NCBI GenBank assembly: GCA_018433975.1
Contig: JAHDQE010000014.1
Location: 1-64,000, forward strand
DNA length: 64,000 nt
Direction: 5' to 3'
From: Ornatilinea sp.
GTDB lineage: Bacteria > Chloroflexota > Anaerolineae > Anaerolineales > Anaerolineaceae
The translations under genes and the position numbers were made by a program. The first letter of the stretch is position 1; the number at the start of each line of letters is the position of its first letter. Shown one piece after another: positions 33,476 through 42,883 of this stretch. Under the pieces are notes generated by a model that was not told the DNA's origin, searched no databases, and saw nothing but the letters and a program-made list of their open reading frames with translations.

Positions 33476-35443
33476 TTATTGATCTGCTTCAACGCTTATA
33501 AGAACAGCTTTCACGACCTTCCGGGCCCGATAAGTGTTGGATTTCTCGTCAAAATCCTGGCAGGTGATCAGAGTGATCCAATCCAGGTCTTCATGTTGCA
33601 GCGCCTGTGCATCGGATGGAGACACCGATTCAATGGATCGGACCTCGTAGGTATAACGCTCCCCCCAGGCATGGATGTATACCGGATCGCCCCAACGCAA
33701 AGTATCGAGGGCATAAAACGGCCCCGGCTTCCCGTCGGGCAGGGTGGCATGTCCCGTCAGTGCCGTGTTTCCGGCCCAGGTGGGGAATGCGGTGCTTTCC
33801 AGATACCCAATCTGGTTTCCCAGCCAGGTAAGGTCCCATCCATCGCCAAGAACCGGGACCCCAACAATGGTGGTCTTCATATCCAATTTCGGAATTTCCA
33901 ATTCCATGCCATCCTGCGCGGCATACATTTTTTCGGCAGGCTGGACCGGCAGCTTGGTGATGACGCCAGGAGCAAAGCCCGTATCCGGGAGAGAAAAATC
34001 GCGGTCAATTTTCCACAGTTCCCGGCCCTCTGTTGAGCTGTCTGCCGAGAACAGAACGGTGCGGTTGATGGGTGTAATATCCAGCGGGAAAGATCCGGTG
34101 CTCCCCCGGAAGATATCCCCGACCATTTCTGTGCTTTTTTCATCATAAGGCGGATCAGACCGCCACAACTCGGTGCCGAACTCCCCGTCATCCGCTCTGA
34201 AAAACAATGTACTTCCGACCACGGTGAATTGAGACGGATTGGAGCTGGCACCGCCGGGCATAATATCAATCACTTCCAGCACATTCTCGTCCACATACGG
34301 CGGGGTTGCTTTCCATAGTTCTACGCCGCTGAGGCCGTTATTGGCCGTGAAAAACAGCGTTGACCCAATGGCAATTTTATGGTTCGGGTTGGAACCGGCG
34401 AAACCTTCGTAAAGGTCTGCTACGCGGGCGGTAGTGGTGGCGGTATAAGGCGGTTCTGTTTTGCGCAGCTCCATTCCGCTGGTGATGCGGTAGCTGGTGA
34501 AGAACAGCGTCTCGCCAACGGCATACAGATCATGCGGGGCCGAACTGTATTCCCGTTCATCAATATCATCCACTTCGGTAGTGTTGTGCACCTCATAAGG
34601 AGAGGTTGATTTCCAGAGCTCCACCATTCCATCCGGGTCTTCTGCGGAGAAGAACAGCGTATCGTCAATGAAGGTCAGATAATCCGGTGAGGCCCTGCCC
34701 CCCGGGTTGATATCGGTCACACGGGTGGTTGAACTGCTGTTGTAAGGAGGGCCGCATTTCCAGAGCTCTTCCCCCTGACTGTCGTGAGCTACGAAGAACA
34801 GCGTCCAGCCCTGAGTCTTGAATCGTTTGGGGTCAGAGCCTGCTCCGCCGGGGAACAGGTCCACAACCCGGGTTGCGCTGCTGTAAGGGGGTAGGGTTTT
34901 CCACAATTCTCGTCCGGTGCTGCCGTCGGTCGCAACAAAAAAGACCGCATCGCCGATCGTGCTCATCAGGCTCGGGTTAGAGTCGCCGAAAGGGTTAAGA
35001 TCGGCAACACGGTTTGCAGAATTATAAGGGGGTTGGGTATACCATAATTCAAAACCGCTGGAGCCGTCTGTTGCGCTGAAGAACACAGTGTCCCCTAACG
35101 AGGTCATCTCAGTGGGAAAAGCGTTTCCTTCTCCGGGATTAATATCGGTAACACGGCGGGTGTTCGCCTCATCGTAAGGAGGAATGCTGATCCACAATTC
35201 CTGCCCGTAATCCGTGCTGTCCGCACCGAAAAACAAAGCTTCTCCAACTGCCAGCAGGCTTTGGGGATCCGAACTTTTCACACCTTCATTAATATCGGCC
35301 ACCTGGGTGGCCTGGCCTGCCACAACCACAGCCGCCTGCACCGGGTGCACATTGGATGTGATCAGGCTTGCAGAAATCAGGAAGCAAAAAATGACTACAT
35401 TGACGCGATGTAGAGAACCGCCTTTTGTATATAAACGCGCCAT
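33476..35443 (-). CDS. Secreted ELW-repeat propeller fused to a C-terminal sortase domain
   Basis: 655 aa. Signal peptide (about residues 14-37, ending PVQAA). Then eight repeats of about 50 residues, each with F-F-A/S-D...ELWK...PPY...RV-DI-PGG, a variant of the ELWxxDG surface repeat in which 'PPY' replaces 'DGT'. A partial ninth follows. After a short linker (about 485-510) comes a sortase domain with His565 (LTGHATL), Cys628 (LITCQDF) and Arg in YRARKVV. The substrate could be itself or a partner surface protein. GGGAGGG precedes the ATG. The sortase domain is closely similar to the relic at 20004-20340. Confidence 0.82.
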   Translation of the reverse strand: MARLYTKGGSLHRVNVVIFCFLISASLITSNVHPVQAAVVVAGQATQVADINEGVKSSDPQSLLAVGEALFFGADSTDYGQELWISIPPYDEANTRRVTDINPGEGNAFPTEMTSLGDTVFFSATDGSSGFELWYTQPPYNSANRVADLNPFGDSNPSLMSTIGDAVFFVATDGSTGRELWKTLPPYSSATRVVDLFPGGAGSDPKRFKTQGWTLFFVAHDSQGEELWKCGPPYNSSSTTRVTDINPGGRASPDYLTFIDDTLFFSAEDPDGMVELWKSTSPYEVHNTTEVDDIDEREYSSAPHDLYAVGETLFFTSYRITSGMELRKTEPPYTATTTARVADLYEGFAGSNPNHKIAIGSTLFFTANNGLSGVELWKATPPYVDENVLEVIDIMPGGASSNPSQFTVVGSTLFFRADDGEFGTELWRSDPPYDEKSTEMVGDIFRGSTGSFPLDITPINRTVLFSADSSTEGRELWKIDRDFSLPDTGFAPGVITKLPVQPAEKMYAAQDGMELEIPKLDMKTTIVGVPVLGDGWDLTWLGNQIGYLESTAFPTWAGNTALTGHATLPDGKPGPFYALDTLRWGDPVYIHAWGERYTYEVRSIESVSPSDAQALQHEDLDWITLITCQDFDEKSNTYRARKVVKAVLISVEADQ

Positions 35444-35807
35444 AACAATATCCCTCCCATAAATGGATAATTTAGCTCTGGATTTTTAACAATAATAATT
35501 AATGATAGCATAATTCAATATTTGCTTAATGGGCAATTACCCATATGCCTCTACAGGGGTAGGCACAATTGTCCCCGCAATCTGAGGCAATTTTCTCTGT
35601 CATCCTGTCCGCGAATTTATACCTCATCTGTTCAAAACACGGGGATAGCATTTTGAATCCGTGCAGTGGATGAGGATGGATTCCTTGTGCTTTACAATGA
35701 AATTCTTATAAAAATATGCTATGATAAATAAACACCTGCCCGATATTGCAAAAGTGGTCCGTTGAACCACAATATTTAACAATTTTATTTAACAAAGGAC
35801 GCATAAT
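35444..35807. other. Intergenic region between the ELW/sortase and flavocytochrome genes
   Basis: Upstream of two divergent genes. TATGATAA near 35718 is a possible -10 for the rightward gene without a clear -35. No ORF. Confidence 0.4.
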
Positions 35808-37148
35808 ATGAAAAAAGAATATTTACGCCCTCTGCTAGTGTTTCTATTCTTCCTGTTGATTTTCTCCCCCCTGTTTGTAATGCCTTTTGTTGAACCCGGA
35901 TTAAGTCGTGGTTGGCAGCGCGAGTTATCCGTAATGTTGGGCTTTGTCGGCCTGACCCTGGCCGGCTGGCAGTTAGCCCCGGTCTCTCGCTTTACCCCCG
36001 CGCAAAAGTTATTCAATCTTGACCGCCTGTACCGTTTCCACCACCTGTTGTCTTTGCTCTCCGCCTTGTTTGTTACCATGCACTATTTACTGCTGTTGGT
36101 GAATTTCGAAGCCGGCATCGGGATCAACGGCTGGGCATTGGCACTTCTGAATATCTTTACGGCCCCATTGCGGGCCAAAATGGGGGTACTCAGTCTGCTG
36201 GCGTACTTGCTGATCACCCTGACCTCGGTTTATCGCAAATCGCTTCGCCTGGATTATGATATGTGGCGTGTGCTGCACGACCTGTTCACCCTGGCTCTGG
36301 TCGGTGGAGGGGTGACACACGTCCTGCTGGTTGGAAAGTATTCCGCCGCCCCCGCAATGAATACTTTGTTATGGTCCGAAACCGCTCTATGGGTTTTGGC
36401 AGCACTTTATATTCGCGTGATCAAACCCATTCAGCAGCTGCGCCATCCTTACCGCATTGCCGCAGTGCGCGAAGAAGTGGAAAACGCGTTTTCGCTTTTC
36501 CTCGAACCCCAGGGGTTCAACATGCCCAAATTCCATCCCGGGCAAATCGCCTGGCTGACGGTGCGCCGCTCGCCCTTTTCTTTGCGCCGGCATCCATTTT
36601 CCATTTCGTCGAGTATGTACAACCATAAATATTTAGAATTTACCATCAAAGATCTGGGAGATTTCACCCACACCATCCGCGATCTTAAACCAGGGGAAAC
36701 CGTCTATGTAGACGGTCCCTTTGGATACCATAACATCATTCATTCCAACAATAAGGGCATTGTGTTGATTGCCGGCGGAATTGGCATTGCGCCGGTCATG
36801 AGTGTCCTGCGCAGCATGGCGGATGGCAAAGATCCCCGTGAAGTTTTTCTGTTCTACGGCAACAACCATCTTGACCATCTGGTTTTCAACGAAGAGCTTA
36901 AAATGTTGGAAAAGAAGATGGTGCATTTCAAGAAATTTGTGGTGCTGGAAGACCCTCCCGCTGAATGGCATGATTATCACGGGTTCATCACCAAAGATAT
37001 TCTGGCGAAAGAACTGCCCTCGGATTATCAAAGGCTGGCCTATTTTGTGTGCGGGCCGCTGCCGATGATGTCGGCCATGCGCAAGATCCTGACGGAGATG
37101 GAAGTACCTGTTGAGAATGTACACTATGAGGAATTTAACATGGCCTGA
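35808..37148 (+). CDS. Ferric-reductase-like flavocytochrome
   Basis: 446 aa. The N-terminal half has about six TM helices with histidine pairs typical of a haem-b ferric reductase-like domain (RFHHLLSLLSALFVTMHYLL, WRVLHDLFTLALVGGGVTHVL). Residues about 215-300 are an FAD-binding domain (RRHPFSISSS). The rest is an NAD(P)-binding domain (LIAGGIGIAPVMSVLRSM, FVCGPLPMMSAM). It would pass electrons from NAD(P)H via FAD and haem across the membrane to Fe(III), oxygen or another acceptor. Monocistronic, with its own terminator. Confidence 0.87.
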   Translation: MKKEYLRPLLVFLFFLLIFSPLFVMPFVEPGLSRGWQRELSVMLGFVGLTLAGWQLAPVSRFTPAQKLFNLDRLYRFHHLLSLLSALFVTMHYLLLLVNFEAGIGINGWALALLNIFTAPLRAKMGVLSLLAYLLITLTSVYRKSLRLDYDMWRVLHDLFTLALVGGGVTHVLLVGKYSAAPAMNTLLWSETALWVLAALYIRVIKPIQQLRHPYRIAAVREEVENAFSLFLEPQGFNMPKFHPGQIAWLTVRRSPFSLRRHPFSISSSMYNHKYLEFTIKDLGDFTHTIRDLKPGETVYVDGPFGYHNIIHSNNKGIVLIAGGIGIAPVMSVLRSMADGKDPREVFLFYGNNHLDHLVFNEELKMLEKKMVHFKKFVVLEDPPAEWHDYHGFITKDILAKELPSDYQRLAYFVCGPLPMMSAMRKILTEMEVPVENVHYEEFNMA

Positions 37149-37180
37149 TCCGGCCCCCGCGGCAGGTTGACGAGGTGATA

Positions 37181-37217
37181 AACCCCGTATTGGCTGGCAC
37201 CAATACGGGGTTATTTT
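37181..37217 (+). terminator. Intrinsic terminator of the flavocytochrome gene
   Basis: AACCCCGTATTGG, 6-nt loop, CCAATACGGGGTT, then ATTTT. Confidence 0.9.
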
Positions 37218-37403
37218 AAGAATAACCCTCCCAAGAAGCTGCTGTTTGCAGCATTTCGGAATGATTTTTATGCTCGTGGGTAAACTGTAAAAGTCCGCCC
37301 CTATTTTGCAAAAAAACACGAATCATGCTGTGACACTGTGATTGACAGTGGTACGGATTCATGATAGGATGTATCCAATAAAACAGAATAAGCCCCATTG
37401 GCA

Positions 37404-37526
37404 CTTCTATCCAGAGAGGCGGAGGGACCGGCCCTGTGAAGCCTCGGCAACCTGGTTCAGGAAAGAAATTTCTTTGAACTAAGGTGCGAATTCCGACAGG
37501 AAAGAATTTCTGGAAGATAGGAGGGC
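37404..37526 (+). ncRNA. SAM-I (S-box) riboswitch
   Basis: The conserved core is clear: ATCCAGAGAGGCGGAGGGAC, CCGGCCCTGTGAAGCCTCGG, CAACCTGGTTCAGG, the AAGGTGCGAATTCC block and a closing GAAGATAG pairing with CTATC at the start. It sits directly before metK, the classic target, so binding of SAM should lower SAM synthetase expression. A terminator hairpin follows. Confidence 0.97.
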
Positions 37527-37547
37527 AGCCAGTACGTACAATGTATG

Positions 37548-37578
37548 ATTGCCCCCTGTACTCGCCGGGGCAATTTTA
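37548..37578 (+). terminator. Riboswitch-controlled terminator
   Basis: ATTGCCCC, 11-nt loop, GGGGCAAT, TTTTAT, between the SAM-I aptamer and the metK ribosome-binding site. Suggests transcriptional attenuation. Confidence 0.8.
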
Positions 37579-37593
37579 TATTAAGGAGCTAAC

Positions 37594-38814
37594 ATGGATA
37601 CGACTTTTATGCGTTCCAAAAAATACCTCTTCACCTCAGAATCGGTGACGGAAGGCCATCCCGACAAAATGTGCGACCAGATCAGCGATGCTATTCTGGA
37701 TGCCTGTCTGGAACAGGACCCCTATTCTCGGGTCGCCTGTGAAACGGCCACCAAGACCGGTTTTGTGATGATTATGGGCGAAATCACCACCCAGGCTTTT
37801 GTCAACTTCGACGAATTGGTCCGTCAGGTCGTTACCGAGATCGGTTATGACCGCGGGAAGAAATCTTTTGATGCCGCTACCTGTGCCGTCCAATCGGCCA
37901 TTTCTCAGCAGTCAGGCGACATCGCAATGGGTGTCAACAATGCCCTGGAAGCCAAAGAAGGCAAGATGTCCGAAGCAGACATCGAAAAAGTGGGCGCGGG
38001 CGATCAGGGCATGATGTTTGGATATGCCTGCAACGAGACGGACACCCTCATGCCCATGCCAATTTATCTGGCCCAAAAACTCACCCGCCGGATGGCGGAA
38101 GTCCGCAAGAACGGCACATTGCCCTGGATGTACCCGGATGGCAAATCCCAGGTCACGATTGAATACCATTATGGCAAACCTGCCCGGGTGCACACGGTTC
38201 TGATCAGCACCCAGCACGATGCAGATGTCTCGCAGGAACAGATCCGCGAGGATGTAATTGAACACGTAATCAAACCGGTTCTCCCCGCCGAATTGGTGGA
38301 TGATGACATTCTGATCTACGTCAATCCGACCGGCCGTTTCCACATTGGTGGTCCGAAAGGCGACTCCGGCGTTACCGGACGGAAAATTATTGTTGATACC
38401 TACGGCGGCATGGGCCGGCACGGCGGCGGTGCGTTCAGCGGAAAAGACCCGACGAAAGTGGACCGCTCCGCAGCTTACGCAGCCCGCTGGGTCGCCAAAA
38501 ATATCGTTGCGGCTGATCTGGCCGACCGCTGCGAAATTCAGGTAGCTTACGCCATCGGTGTTGCCCACCCCCTGAGCATCAATGTGGAAACCTTCGGCAC
38601 CGGAAAAATCGACGACGATAAGATTGCCAAACTGGTTGAAGAGAACTTCGACCTTCGCCCCGGCGCGATTATCCGCGACCTGGACCTGCGCAAGCCGATC
38701 TACCGCCAGGTGGCAGCCTATGGTCACTTTGGCCGGGATGACCTCGATCTGACCTGGGAACGCACACAAAAAGCGGAAGCCCTTCGCAAAGCAGCCGGAT
38801 TAAACCATAAATAA
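37594..38814 (+). CDS. metK: S-adenosylmethionine synthetase
   Basis: 406 aa, makes S-adenosylmethionine from ATP and methionine. Signature motifs: [17 protein letters not shown] at the N-terminus, [16 protein letters not shown], and the phosphate loop [19 protein letters not shown]. Length is normal for MetK. AAGGAG lies five bases before the ATG. Regulated by the upstream SAM-I riboswitch and ends at a strong hairpin. Confidence 0.97.
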   Translation: MDTTFMRSKKYLFTSESVTEGHPDKMCDQISDAILDACLEQDPYSRVACETATKTGFVMIMGEITTQAFVNFDELVRQVVTEIGYDRGKKSFDAATCAVQSAISQQSGDIAMGVNNALEAKEGKMSEADIEKVGAGDQGMMFGYACNETDTLMPMPIYLAQKLTRRMAEVRKNGTLPWMYPDGKSQVTIEYHYGKPARVHTVLISTQHDADVSQEQIREDVIEHVIKPVLPAELVDDDILIYVNPTGRFHIGGPKGDSGVTGRKIIVDTYGGMGRHGGGAFSGKDPTKVDRSAAYAARWVAKNIVAADLADRCEIQVAYAIGVAHPLSINVETFGTGKIDDDKIAKLVEENFDLRPGAIIRDLDLRKPIYRQVAAYGHFGRDDLDLTWERTQKAEALRKAAGLNHK

Positions 38815-38885
38815 GGTCTTATAGTGCCGGTGGCTGGAAAGATTTGCAAGTGCAGATTTACCAGAATCTAAATCACAAGAAATAA

Positions 38886-38922
38886 ACATCAAGACTGCAA
38901 TTTGGCAGTCTTGATGTTTTTA
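38886..38922 (+). terminator. Intrinsic terminator of metK
   Basis: ACATCAAGACTGC, loop AATTT, GGCAGTCTTGATGT, TTTT. Confidence 0.92.
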
Positions 38923-39114
38923 AGTTACAATGCTCTTCGTTGGCAGTTGCGGCAGGGTATTCAATATTTGGCTTTACCAAAAAATTGCATTAATTTTTTA
39001 ATTCGCAAAAGGAAATAGTATGGCCTGCGTATCAAAATAATTTTTTCTTTCTTATAAACAGGAATACTTTCTATTTATCCGGTTTAACAAGGCAAAATCC
39101 GAAAGGAGAATGTA

Positions 39115-41184
39115 ATGGAAACCAATGCAATACGAAAGTTCACTCTGATTATGGGAATTGTTTGTCTGGCACTGGCAGGATGTGCCGCACAGCCATCGAA
39201 TGAGGGGAATGAAAATAGGGTAGGAACGGAGCAGGCCGCAGCACCGGCTGGCTCAATTCCTGAATCAACAGAGACGGAAACCGCTCAGACCACACCGGCT
39301 TCTACAGAGAACGTAGATAGCGAAACCCTCTCGGCAGCTCAAGAACCCACAGCTGAAGCAGCGCAGAGCTACCAACCACCGCAGCCGGTCGATTCGGACA
39401 TCGAGCTCGATCTTGCGGCGCTGGATATGCAGTCCACCTCAGAGGATATTCAGGCCCGCATTGCACAAAGCCAATCCCTGTGGCATACCGTCTGGCTGGA
39501 TGGAATGATTACCTGGTATGCTCCGGATGGGCAGCAGACCCCGCCCCAGGTTTACCGCGGCCAGATCTGGTTTGACCAGAACGGCATGAAGTTCCGCTCG
39601 CTGACCGGGATGCCGGGAGAAGATCCCTCATCCGCCAAGATCAGCGACGGGCAGAATATTTATGAAGTGGATCCGCAAAGCGGCAGCGGCAACAGCACCA
39701 CCATGCCGACATTTGCACAAGAAGGCATCAACCTGGCCGGGATTGTCGGTTCTCCCTTGAGCGAACTGCTCTTTTCCGGGTCGCTGGGACAGCGCGGCGG
39801 GAATTATGTACCCACTGCGGTCGAGAAAATTGCCGGACGTCCGGCATTGGTCGTGGATTGGTATTCGGATGAAACCCAACTGCCGGTAGACCGCTTCTGG
39901 GTGGATACGCAAACGGGTGTTTTCCTGCGGATGCAGCATTTCAGCAAAGCAGGCGGCGATGTTCTGTCATCGGACATCCAACTGACTCAGATTTTTTACA
40001 ATCTGGAGTTAGCGCAGGATCTGTTCCGTCTTCCGCCCTCGGACCTGCCGGTCTTCACGGAAGATTGGAGCAGTGTTTTCACAGTGCCGCACAAAACGGC
40101 AGCCAGCGTGCAGTCCCCGGCCGGTCTACAACCTGGAGAGCTTTATTTCAACTGGACACCCCTTACGGAAGGAGAGGAAATCCCTTCACCCCGGTTGATG
40201 CGGGTACCTGTTTCCTGTTTGCTGGATCACACCTGCTCCACAGCCGAAGCGGTTGCCGGTGCGCCGCAAAGCGGCAGCGGCAATGAATATTACCCGCTGA
40301 CTCTAACCTGGTCGCCGGATGGCAGCCGTGCCGCGGCCACGCAGATCGTGACCCTGGAAGATAAAATGGCGACAAGGCTCTATCTTTACCAGCCGTCAGA
40401 TGGCAGTTGGACGCAGTTGGGTGAATATGATTTGATCGATGAGGTCTCTTGGAGCCCGGATGGACAATGGATTGCTTTCCAGATCAATATGAATGGGTAT
40501 CAGATCTGTGCCATCCGCGCCGATGGCAGCGAATGGCAGGTACTGGTCGCCGGAGAGCCCATTTCCGGTGACAACATCAACACGGAGATTTTACGGCTGG
40601 CAGGCTGGGAAGGGGAAAATCTGTATTATTTGGAGACGATTTTGCCGGATGGTACAGCCAACAAAATCTTCCGGACCCGCCCGGGGGAAGAAGGGTCGGA
40701 GCTGGTGCGGGAGTATCCGCGTTCACAGGTCAGCGAGTCGATTGCGATGGCGGCCGGTGGGCGCTTTTTAAGCATGGGTTACGATGACCATTTCCGCTAC
40801 CTGAATCTGGTGGATTTGAACGGTGCGAATCTGGAACAATTGATCCAGTTCAAGAAAAGTTACAACTTCTTCACCGGCTCAGCGGATGGAAGCTGGATCG
40901 CATTTACCCTGACCCCCGGCATCGAAAAAATGGATTTCAGCAGCGACGTTTTTCTCGTGCATCCGGATGGCACGGGGCTCCGGCAAGTCGCTTCTTTTGA
41001 GCAGCCCCTGGAAAGTCTGCTGTTCAGCCCTGACAACCAGTATCTTTTAATCAGCAGCCGCGAGGAACTGGGACAGCTTTTCCTGGTCTCGATCGAAGAT
41101 GGCAGCCGCAGTTTGCTGCAAATCCCCGGCCTGGCCCTGAATGATCAAATCAATCAGATCTCCTGGCGCACATCTGCCGAATAA
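39115..41184 (+). CDS. Lipoprotein with LolA-like and beta-propeller (WD40-like) domains
   Basis: 689 aa. The lipobox is LALAGC (Cys23), then an acidic Thr/Ala/Glu linker to about residue 95. Residues about 100-320 resemble the MucB/LolA-type lipid-carrier fold (WYAPDGQQTPPQVYRGQIWFDQNGMKF, DRFWVDTQTGVFLRMQH). The C-terminal half is a TolB-like propeller with 'WSPDG', 'FSPDNQYLL', 'HPDGTGL' blades. Probably a surface-exposed sensor or scaffold. No enzymatic site. Start preceded by AAAGGAG. Confidence 0.75.
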   Translation: METNAIRKFTLIMGIVCLALAGCAAQPSNEGNENRVGTEQAAAPAGSIPESTETETAQTTPASTENVDSETLSAAQEPTAEAAQSYQPPQPVDSDIELDLAALDMQSTSEDIQARIAQSQSLWHTVWLDGMITWYAPDGQQTPPQVYRGQIWFDQNGMKFRSLTGMPGEDPSSAKISDGQNIYEVDPQSGSGNSTTMPTFAQEGINLAGIVGSPLSELLFSGSLGQRGGNYVPTAVEKIAGRPALVVDWYSDETQLPVDRFWVDTQTGVFLRMQHFSKAGGDVLSSDIQLTQIFYNLELAQDLFRLPPSDLPVFTEDWSSVFTVPHKTAASVQSPAGLQPGELYFNWTPLTEGEEIPSPRLMRVPVSCLLDHTCSTAEAVAGAPQSGSGNEYYPLTLTWSPDGSRAAATQIVTLEDKMATRLYLYQPSDGSWTQLGEYDLIDEVSWSPDGQWIAFQINMNGYQICAIRADGSEWQVLVAGEPISGDNINTEILRLAGWEGENLYYLETILPDGTANKIFRTRPGEEGSELVREYPRSQVSESIAMAAGGRFLSMGYDDHFRYLNLVDLNGANLEQLIQFKKSYNFFTGSADGSWIAFTLTPGIEKMDFSSDVFLVHPDGTGLRQVASFEQPLESLLFSPDNQYLLISSREELGQLFLVSIEDGSRSLLQIPGLALNDQINQISWRTSAE

Positions 41185-41248
41185 AAGGGATTCTGCCATC
41201 GTGATACCGGTTGGGTTTTGTAAATCGGCTTAGGGATACAGTATCAAA

Positions 41249-41280
41249 CAGGATGCGTGGTCTTAAGATCACGCATCCTG
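41249..41280. terminator. Hairpin between convergent genes
   Basis: Perfect 11-bp inverted repeat CAGGATGCGTG / CACGCATCCTG. Overlaps the 3' end of the CPBP protease gene. Lacks a long T-run. Confidence 0.6.
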
Positions 41281-42207
41281 CGATATTACAGACGGAGATT
41301 GTCCATCCGCTTGATCTTCGCGCTGGAGGAATTTAAAAACGACCCAGTAGAAGACCCCCGCCGCTATCAAAAAAGAGAGCAGATTATAAAGCGCATCCAT
41401 TTCACTGACCATAAAGACTGCCGGTGTCTGAAGTGCGGAATTTTCGGTGTTGACAAACAGGCTCACAAACAGATTGGTTGCCATGTGAACCCCTATCGCG
41501 AGTTCCATCCGGTTATCCCGGATTGTGATGATCGCCAGAAAGAGGCCAATTCCAAAATAATAAGCGGTGGTCAACACAGGCCCGGAAGAAACTTCGGGGT
41601 TGGCAAGGTGCAGCAGCATGAAGAAGACATTGGAAATTATGATCGGGATAAACGTCTTCCTGGTCAGCAAAGCCAGGCTCTGGGGCAGGTATCCTCTGAA
41701 TACCAACTCTTCAGCAGAGGTTTGGAAAGGAATCAATAAAATCACAATCGGCAGGAACTTAAGAAACGGGATCAGGTTGAAGTCGATCCGGTAGCGCCCC
41801 GGATAGAGCAGCGCTTCAACCAGAGAGGTCATTGCAATCAGGAAACCCCAGATCAAAGCACCCTGAAAGAAGCGCTTCCAGTTGAATTTCTGCTCCGGTG
41901 TGATCAGGGTCAGAAAAGGACGTTTGTGGATCCATCGGGCAATACCCCACATCAGACCAAATAAAAAAACAAAGGGGAGCAGAGAAGCAACCAGCACAGA
42001 GACCGGCTCCAGATCATCCAGTGCGAGCATACCGCCGGAACGCAGCATCTGCGGGAGGAAGAGCAGGAGAAAAACTAGAATGTTGCTGACGACGACCACA
42101 AAGAGGATCAGCATCCAGGAGATAAAGTATCTCCACCATTCATTTTTACCGCGCTGTGCTAAATCTAAAAATTGTTCCTTTTCAGGCATTGGACTGTCCT
42201 TTGACAA
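41269..42207 (-). CDS. CPBP-family intramembrane glutamic protease (Abi)
   Basis: 312 aa, about eight TM helices. The catalytic motifs are present: EExxxR as SAEELVFRGYL, FxxxH as FFMLLHLANPE, and HxxxN as VHMATNLF. Members are Rce1-like proteases acting within the membrane, used in prenyl-protein processing or bacteriocin immunity. The gene overlaps the 3' end of the endonuclease III gene by 26 bp; the second in-frame ATG would shorten the overlap. Confidence 0.85.
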   Translation of the reverse strand: MSKDSPMPEKEQFLDLAQRGKNEWWRYFISWMLILFVVVVSNILVFLLLFLPQMLRSGGMLALDDLEPVSVLVASLLPFVFLFGLMWGIARWIHKRPFLTLITPEQKFNWKRFFQGALIWGFLIAMTSLVEALLYPGRYRIDFNLIPFLKFLPIVILLIPFQTSAEELVFRGYLPQSLALLTRKTFIPIIISNVFFMLLHLANPEVSSGPVLTTAYYFGIGLFLAIITIRDNRMELAIGVHMATNLFVSLFVNTENSALQTPAVFMVSEMDALYNLLSFLIAAGVFYWVVFKFLQREDQADGQSPSVISQDA

Positions 42208-42880
42208 AATCGCAGATATCGTTCAAAGGACAATTGGCGCAATCCGGCTTTCTGGCGTGACAAATTTCTCTACCCAGGCGGATAATATTCAAATGGGCGG
42301 GGCCATAAGTCTCCGGCGCGAACATCTGTGCCAGGTAATGATGGGCCTGCTCCACCGGCATCTTCATGGGGCGCAGCCCCAGGCGTCCCGTCACGCGGTA
42401 TACGTGGGTATCTACCGGGAAAGCGGGCTTGCCAAGCGAAAATTGCAGGACAATCGAGGTCGTTTTAGGGCCCACCCCCTTGAAGCGCACCAGCCAATCA
42501 TAAGCCTCCTGATCCGGCCAATCCCGCAGGAAATTAATATCCAGCTCTCCGCGTTCTTCCGTGATCTGGCGGAGCACATTTTGCATCCGGGGACCTTTCT
42601 GGTTGGCCAGACCGGCAATCCGGATGGCTTCAATGACTTCACTTTGCTCTGCATCGCGCACTTCTTCCCAGGTTGAAAATTTTTCGCGCAGACGGTCGAA
42701 AGCGATATCCCGATTGACATCATTGGTGTTTTGAGAAAGGATCGTAGAAATCAATTCGTCCAGTGCGGGCAGAGGATCGCGCCATTCCGGCAGCCCATAA
42801 TAATCCAGCAGCCTTTGATAGATCGTTTTTGCCTGTTCAATGCGTTCGGCAGGTGGAGTTGCAGATTTTTGGTTTGCCAT
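42182..42880 (-). CDS. nth: Endonuclease III-type DNA glycosylase
   Basis: 232 aa. Excises oxidised pyrimidines and cleaves the AP site. Helix-hairpin-helix LVRFKGVGPKTTSIVLQF carries the catalytic Lys, and FPVDTHVYRV the catalytic Asp. The [4Fe-4S] cluster loop is at the C-terminus (CHARKPDCANCPLNDIC). Slightly longer than E. coli Nth because of the N-terminal stretch. Could equally be a close homologue with mismatch or uracil specificity. Confidence 0.87.
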   Translation of the reverse strand: MANQKSATPPAERIEQAKTIYQRLLDYYGLPEWRDPLPALDELISTILSQNTNDVNRDIAFDRLREKFSTWEEVRDAEQSEVIEAIRIAGLANQKGPRMQNVLRQITEERGELDINFLRDWPDQEAYDWLVRFKGVGPKTTSIVLQFSLGKPAFPVDTHVYRVTGRLGLRPMKMPVEQAHHYLAQMFAPETYGPAHLNIIRLGREICHARKPDCANCPLNDICDFVKGQSNA

Positions 42881-42883
42881 GTT

